DNA of 7,406 nucleotides from Streptosporangiaceae bacterium. Lineage in GTDB: Bacteria > Actinomycetota > Actinomycetes > Streptosporangiales > Streptosporangiaceae. The stretch is taken from contig JASHTQ010000469.1 in assembly GCA_030040475.1 (NCBI GenBank), positions 1 through 7,406 on the forward strand. The letters are read 5' to 3'. Of this stretch, positions 5,484 to 7,406 are shown in pieces. Each line of letters opens with the position of its first letter. Positions within the stretch are counted from its first letter, which is position 1. The position numbers and the translations under genes are program-made. The notes under the pieces are model-generated. The model saw only the letters and a program-made list of their open reading frames with translations. It searched no databases and was not told where the DNA came from.

Positions 5484-6423
5484 CGGCAACGTGCCGTCCA
5501 ATGGGGACAAGCCTCATCGAGACCTTCAGGGCGGCGGCAAACCGGCCGAGCCGCGCACTCGCCAGGAGTATTACGCCGACCAGCAGAGGGCTCACGCCGA
5601 AGAACCCTCCGCCGCGGCGCAACCGGTCACCGCGGAGGATCAGGCCGCGTCGGAGAAGTGGGACGGGAACGCGGTGGAGTCTCGCGGGATGTGGGGCGAG
5701 TATCAGCGCAAGTGGCCGCCGGAAGAACTCCCGCCAGTTGACAGGTCCGACGATCTGCCGGGTGCCTGGCGAGGGGAGCGAAAGGGCTTCCTGGACCCCT
5801 CCGCCAACGCCCGAGTCGAAGCAGAGTGCGATCGCGTCGCCGAACGCGAGAAGGACAAGATTTCGCCGAGGATGCGCGCAGTTGAAAGCCAAGACCCCAA
5901 CCGGGACCTGATCGGCTTCGAGCACCGTCTGAAGGGCCGTGACCGCGTCAAGGAGAAGATCTATGGAACCATCAACGACTTCAGCCGCTCACCTGAGCAG
6001 GCGGTTTCGCTTCTGCCCGACGCGATCCGGTTCACGTTTCAGTACCGTGAGTCTCGGTACGCCCAAGGCGTCTGGGCGGACATCGAGCGTCTCAGGGGAC
6101 AGGGCTTCAAGCTGGATAAACTAAAGAACTTCTGGTCCGATGACCAGTACAAGGGCATCAACAGTCAGTGGAGCGATCTCGATACAGGCCAGAAGTTCGA
6201 AGTTCAATTCCACACCCGCATCAGCTTCGAGGCCAAGCAGCTCACGCATCCCGCCTACGAACGAATCCGGACGTGGCAGCCCGATGACCCGGCTCCGGAG
6301 CAGGATAACCAGCAGTCGCACTCCGCTAAGTTCGAACAGATGGTATTGAAAGCCTTCCAGGAGAAGGTCACCGCCGACGTACCGGTTCCGGCGGGCGCCA
6401 CCAGCATTCCCGACTATCCGTAG
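5461..6423 (+). CDS. RelA/SpoT-fold nucleotidyltransferase-like protein, putative toxin
   Basis: A 320-residue protein from GTG 5461 (GAGG, 4-nt gap). Residues 1-130 are charged, low in hydrophobic content and without a signal peptide. Residues about 150-270 follow the RelA/SpoT synthetase order: RLKGRDRVKEK (156-166, basic R-x-K site), LLPDAIRFTFQY (184-195, like the DLAGVRI strand), NFWSDDQYKGINSQW (223-237, in place of the GYRSIH loop) and FEVQFHTRISFEAK (246-259, in place of EVQIRT, with Glu247 as the conserved acidic residue), then LTHPAYERIR. Proteins of this fold transfer pyrophosphate from ATP to nucleotides (ppGpp, ppApp) or to tRNA ends, and occur as toxins. The HD hydrolase and regulatory domains of long RelA are absent. 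With the small gene 10 nt downstream this looks like a toxin of a toxin-antitoxin or polymorphic-toxin module. The acceptor substrate is unknown; domain assignment is by motif reading. Confidence 0.65.
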   Translation: MTGDRPGDGNVPSNGDKPHRDLQGGGKPAEPRTRQEYYADQQRAHAEEPSAAAQPVTAEDQAASEKWDGNAVESRGMWGEYQRKWPPEELPPVDRSDDLPGAWRGERKGFLDPSANARVEAECDRVAEREKDKISPRMRAVESQDPNRDLIGFEHRLKGRDRVKEKIYGTINDFSRSPEQAVSLLPDAIRFTFQYRESRYAQGVWADIERLRGQGFKLDKLKNFWSDDQYKGINSQWSDLDTGQKFEVQFHTRISFEAKQLTHPAYERIRTWQPDDPAPEQDNQQSHSAKFEQMVLKAFQEKVTADVPVPAGATSIPDYP

Positions 6424-6433
6424 AGGGGCGCAG

Positions 6434-6700
6434 ATGCCAGACAAGGTCACGTATTACGCTGTCGTGGACGACCTGAGCAGCCGTGAGCGACCTGCCGGCG
6501 TGTTCCGGCGTACGTACACCGAGGACGGCGGACGATCCGACGAAGCCTTCACCCGCAGGCTCATCTGGGAATTCAGCCCCGCCCTGATCGCGGCCGAGCG
6601 CGGCGATCTGCAGAATGAGTTCATCGAGATCACAGAGGACGAGGCAAACCAGATCGTGGCGCAGATCCGAGCCAGGGCCACTGACGCCAGCGACGGCTAG
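6434..6700 (+). CDS. Small acidic protein, putative antitoxin/immunity partner
   Basis: An 88-residue protein from ATG 6434, with GAGGGG 5 nt upstream, starting 10 nt after the preceding stop, so the two genes are surely cotranscribed. It starts MPDKVTYYAVVDDLSSRE and later has FRRTYTEDGG, LIWEFSPALI and FIEITEDEANQIVAQIRAR. A beta-rich first half with a C-terminal helix is likely. It is net acidic and has no membrane segment. Size, charge and position are typical of a partner that neutralises the upstream enzyme. I do not recognise a named immunity family, so the role rests on context. Confidence 0.7.
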   Translation: MPDKVTYYAVVDDLSSRERPAGVFRRTYTEDGGRSDEAFTRRLIWEFSPALIAAERGDLQNEFIEITEDEANQIVAQIRARATDASDG

Positions 6701-6702
6701 CA

Positions 6703-6718
6703 ATCCCAGACTAGGGAT
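6703..6718 (+). terminator. Weak hairpin after the small acidic gene
   Basis: ATCCC (6703-6707) and GGGAT (6714-6718) pair around six nt just after the stop. CCCAGAC (6705-6711) could pair instead with GTCTGGG (6749-6755). Either could end unit 1 transcription; neither is strong and no T-run follows. Confidence 0.25.
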
Positions 6719-6890
6719 GGCCCGGTCGAAGCTGCAGCGTACGTGACCGTCTGGGCCAAGCCGGTGGCCGCGCAGATCACCCGGTGAACCGACCAGGGGA
6801 TGACAGCGTGTTATGAAGTGGCGGCCGGTTGTCTGGCCCTGATGGTTCGGCATCTGCTCATAGGCTCCTTCTGGTGATGAATCGCTCGCT

Positions 6891-6896
6891 TAATGT
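6891..6896 (+). promoter_or_regulatory. -10 element of toxin-like module copy 2
   Basis: TAATGT inside the same CTCGCTTAATGT block as copy 1, 41 nt before the GTG at 6932 (42 nt in copy 1). Its retention suggests that copy 2 has its own promoter and does not depend on read-through from copy 1. Confidence 0.45.
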
Positions 6897-6921
6897 CGTG
6901 TTCCGCCCGCGCGGGACGGTT

Positions 6922-6954
6922 ATGAGGTCCGGTGGCAGGCGACCGGCCGGGTGA
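6922..6954 (+). CDS. 10-codon leader ORF, copy 2
   Basis: ATG 6922 encodes MRSGGRRPAG and stops at 6952-6954, in the same position relative to the large gene as in copy 1. The upstream ribosome-site match is weaker here (GGGA). Low confidence that it is translated. Confidence 0.25.
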   Translation: MRSGGRRPAG

Positions 6955-7406
6955 CAACAACGTGCCGCCAGATGAGCCCGGCCGCCATCCAGACGACCGA
7001 GCCGGTCGCAGCCCAGCCGAGACGCGCTTCCGGCAGGACTATTACGTCCAGCTGCAGAGGGCTATTGCCAGGCAGCAGTCCGCCAGGGATCAACGGGCCA
7101 CGGCGGAGGAGCAGGCGGCGGCAGAGAAGTGGGACGAGGATACGGCGGGGTCCCGCGTGATCTGGGGTAAGTACCAGAGCAAGTGGCCGAAGGAGGAGAG
7201 CCCGCCGGTCGACAGGTCCGACGATCCGCCTGGCACCTGGTACGGGGATCGCGATCGGCGCCTGGAACCTGCCGACAACAGCCAAGTCGAAGCAGCCTGC
7301 GATCGCATCGCCAAATGCGAGAAAGACAAGATCTCGCCGAGGATGCGCGCAGTGGAGAGCCAAGATCCCAACCGGCAGCTGATCGGCTTCGACCGCCGCC
7401 TGAAAG
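6932..7406 (+). CDS. Second RelA/SpoT-like putative toxin, N-terminal part only
   Basis: From GTG 6932 the frame is open to the window edge: 158 residues starting VAGDRPGDNNVPPDEPG and ending IGFDRRLK. It aligns with the copy 1 protein without any gap. I count about 98 identities in 158 by eye. Positions 91-99 (PPVDRSDD) and 131-149 (KDKISPRMRAVESQDPNR) are almost unchanged, while 11-60 and 101-118 vary most. The start of the catalytic domain (RLK) is reached at the edge; the active-site region is outside the window. The high divergence in the N-terminal half with an intact frame points to an old duplication or recombination between related modules, not a recent copy. Confidence 0.75.
   Translation, partial: MAGDRPGDNNVPPDEPGRHPDDRAGRSPAETRFRQDYYVQLQRAIARQQSARDQRATAEEQAAAEKWDEDTAGSRVIWGKYQSKWPKEESPPVDRSDDPPGTWYGDRDRRLEPADNSQVEAACDRIAKCEKDKISPRMRAVESQDPNRQLIGFDRRLK

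Larger units (their letters stand above)
5310..7406 (+). repeat. Tandem duplication of a toxin-like module (unit about 1.47 kb)
   Basis: Unit 1 starts near 5310 and unit 2 near 6784, both with a gtgaacc/gggatgaca-type block. They share the TAATGT -10, the 10-codon leader ORF and the GTG-started gene at nearly the same spacing (start codons 5461 and 6932). Upstream DNA is related but diverged. The coding start is highly conserved, the middle less so, and the entry to the catalytic domain is nearly identical. Unit 2 is cut by the window edge, so its small downstream gene cannot be checked. Confidence 0.85.

Noticed and set aside
5449..5925. Minus-strand frames opposite both toxin-like copies (also 6920-7363) that look similar to each other
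   Set aside because: The similarity follows from the duplicated plus-strand gene; no ribosome site or domain, and codon use favours the plus strand.

Overview
The window comes from a high-GC actinomycete. Every recognisable gene has strongly G/C-biased third codon positions, GTG starts occur, and one gene looks leaderless. I cannot name a genus. The region is accessory in character: a small peptide locus, broken gene pieces, one ordinary peptidase, and a tandemly repeated toxin-like module cut by the right edge.

1-2560 (minus strand, read right to left): a locus resembling a RiPP (ribosomally made, post-translationally modified peptide) cluster. It holds a short broken or frameshifted ORF (2174-2339), a 42-45 residue peptide ending in a run of four cysteines (1903-2031), a 392-residue membrane protein with a PqqD-like N-terminus and an HELAH site like M50 peptidases (656-1834), and a translationally coupled gene that changes reading frame near 265-278 and leaves the window at position 1. 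No ring-forming or core-modifying enzyme is visible; it would have to lie to the left of position 1. A direct repeat with a 22-bp period (2426-2458) and several hairpins punctuate the locus.

2549-3235: a hairpin terminator, then two incomplete universal-stress-protein (USP, KdpD-like) pieces arranged head to head. Both lack their N-terminal part, and they meet at about 2930-2946, which suggests an inversion/deletion scar or a misassembly. 3232-4569 (minus) is a complete M20-family dipeptidase. Its end overlaps the end of the plus-strand USP piece. It has a leaderless-type -10 and, further upstream, an AT-rich block bracketed by two operator-like palindromes. 4590-5310 is gene-poor: one possible small basic protein (4802-5029) and a large imperfect palindrome (5068-5113).

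5310-7406 (plus strand): two tandem copies of a module. Each begins with about 150 bp of related promoter DNA, a conserved 10-codon leader ORF, and a GTG-started gene. Copy 1 is complete: a 320-residue protein whose C-terminal half resembles the RelA/SpoT nucleotidyltransferase fold, then 10 nt later an acidic 88-residue protein that is a good candidate antitoxin or immunity partner. Copy 2 matches copy 1 without gaps over 158 residues (about 98 identical, counted by eye) and runs off the window. The duplicated toxin-like module and the tetra-cysteine peptide locus are the two best leads.
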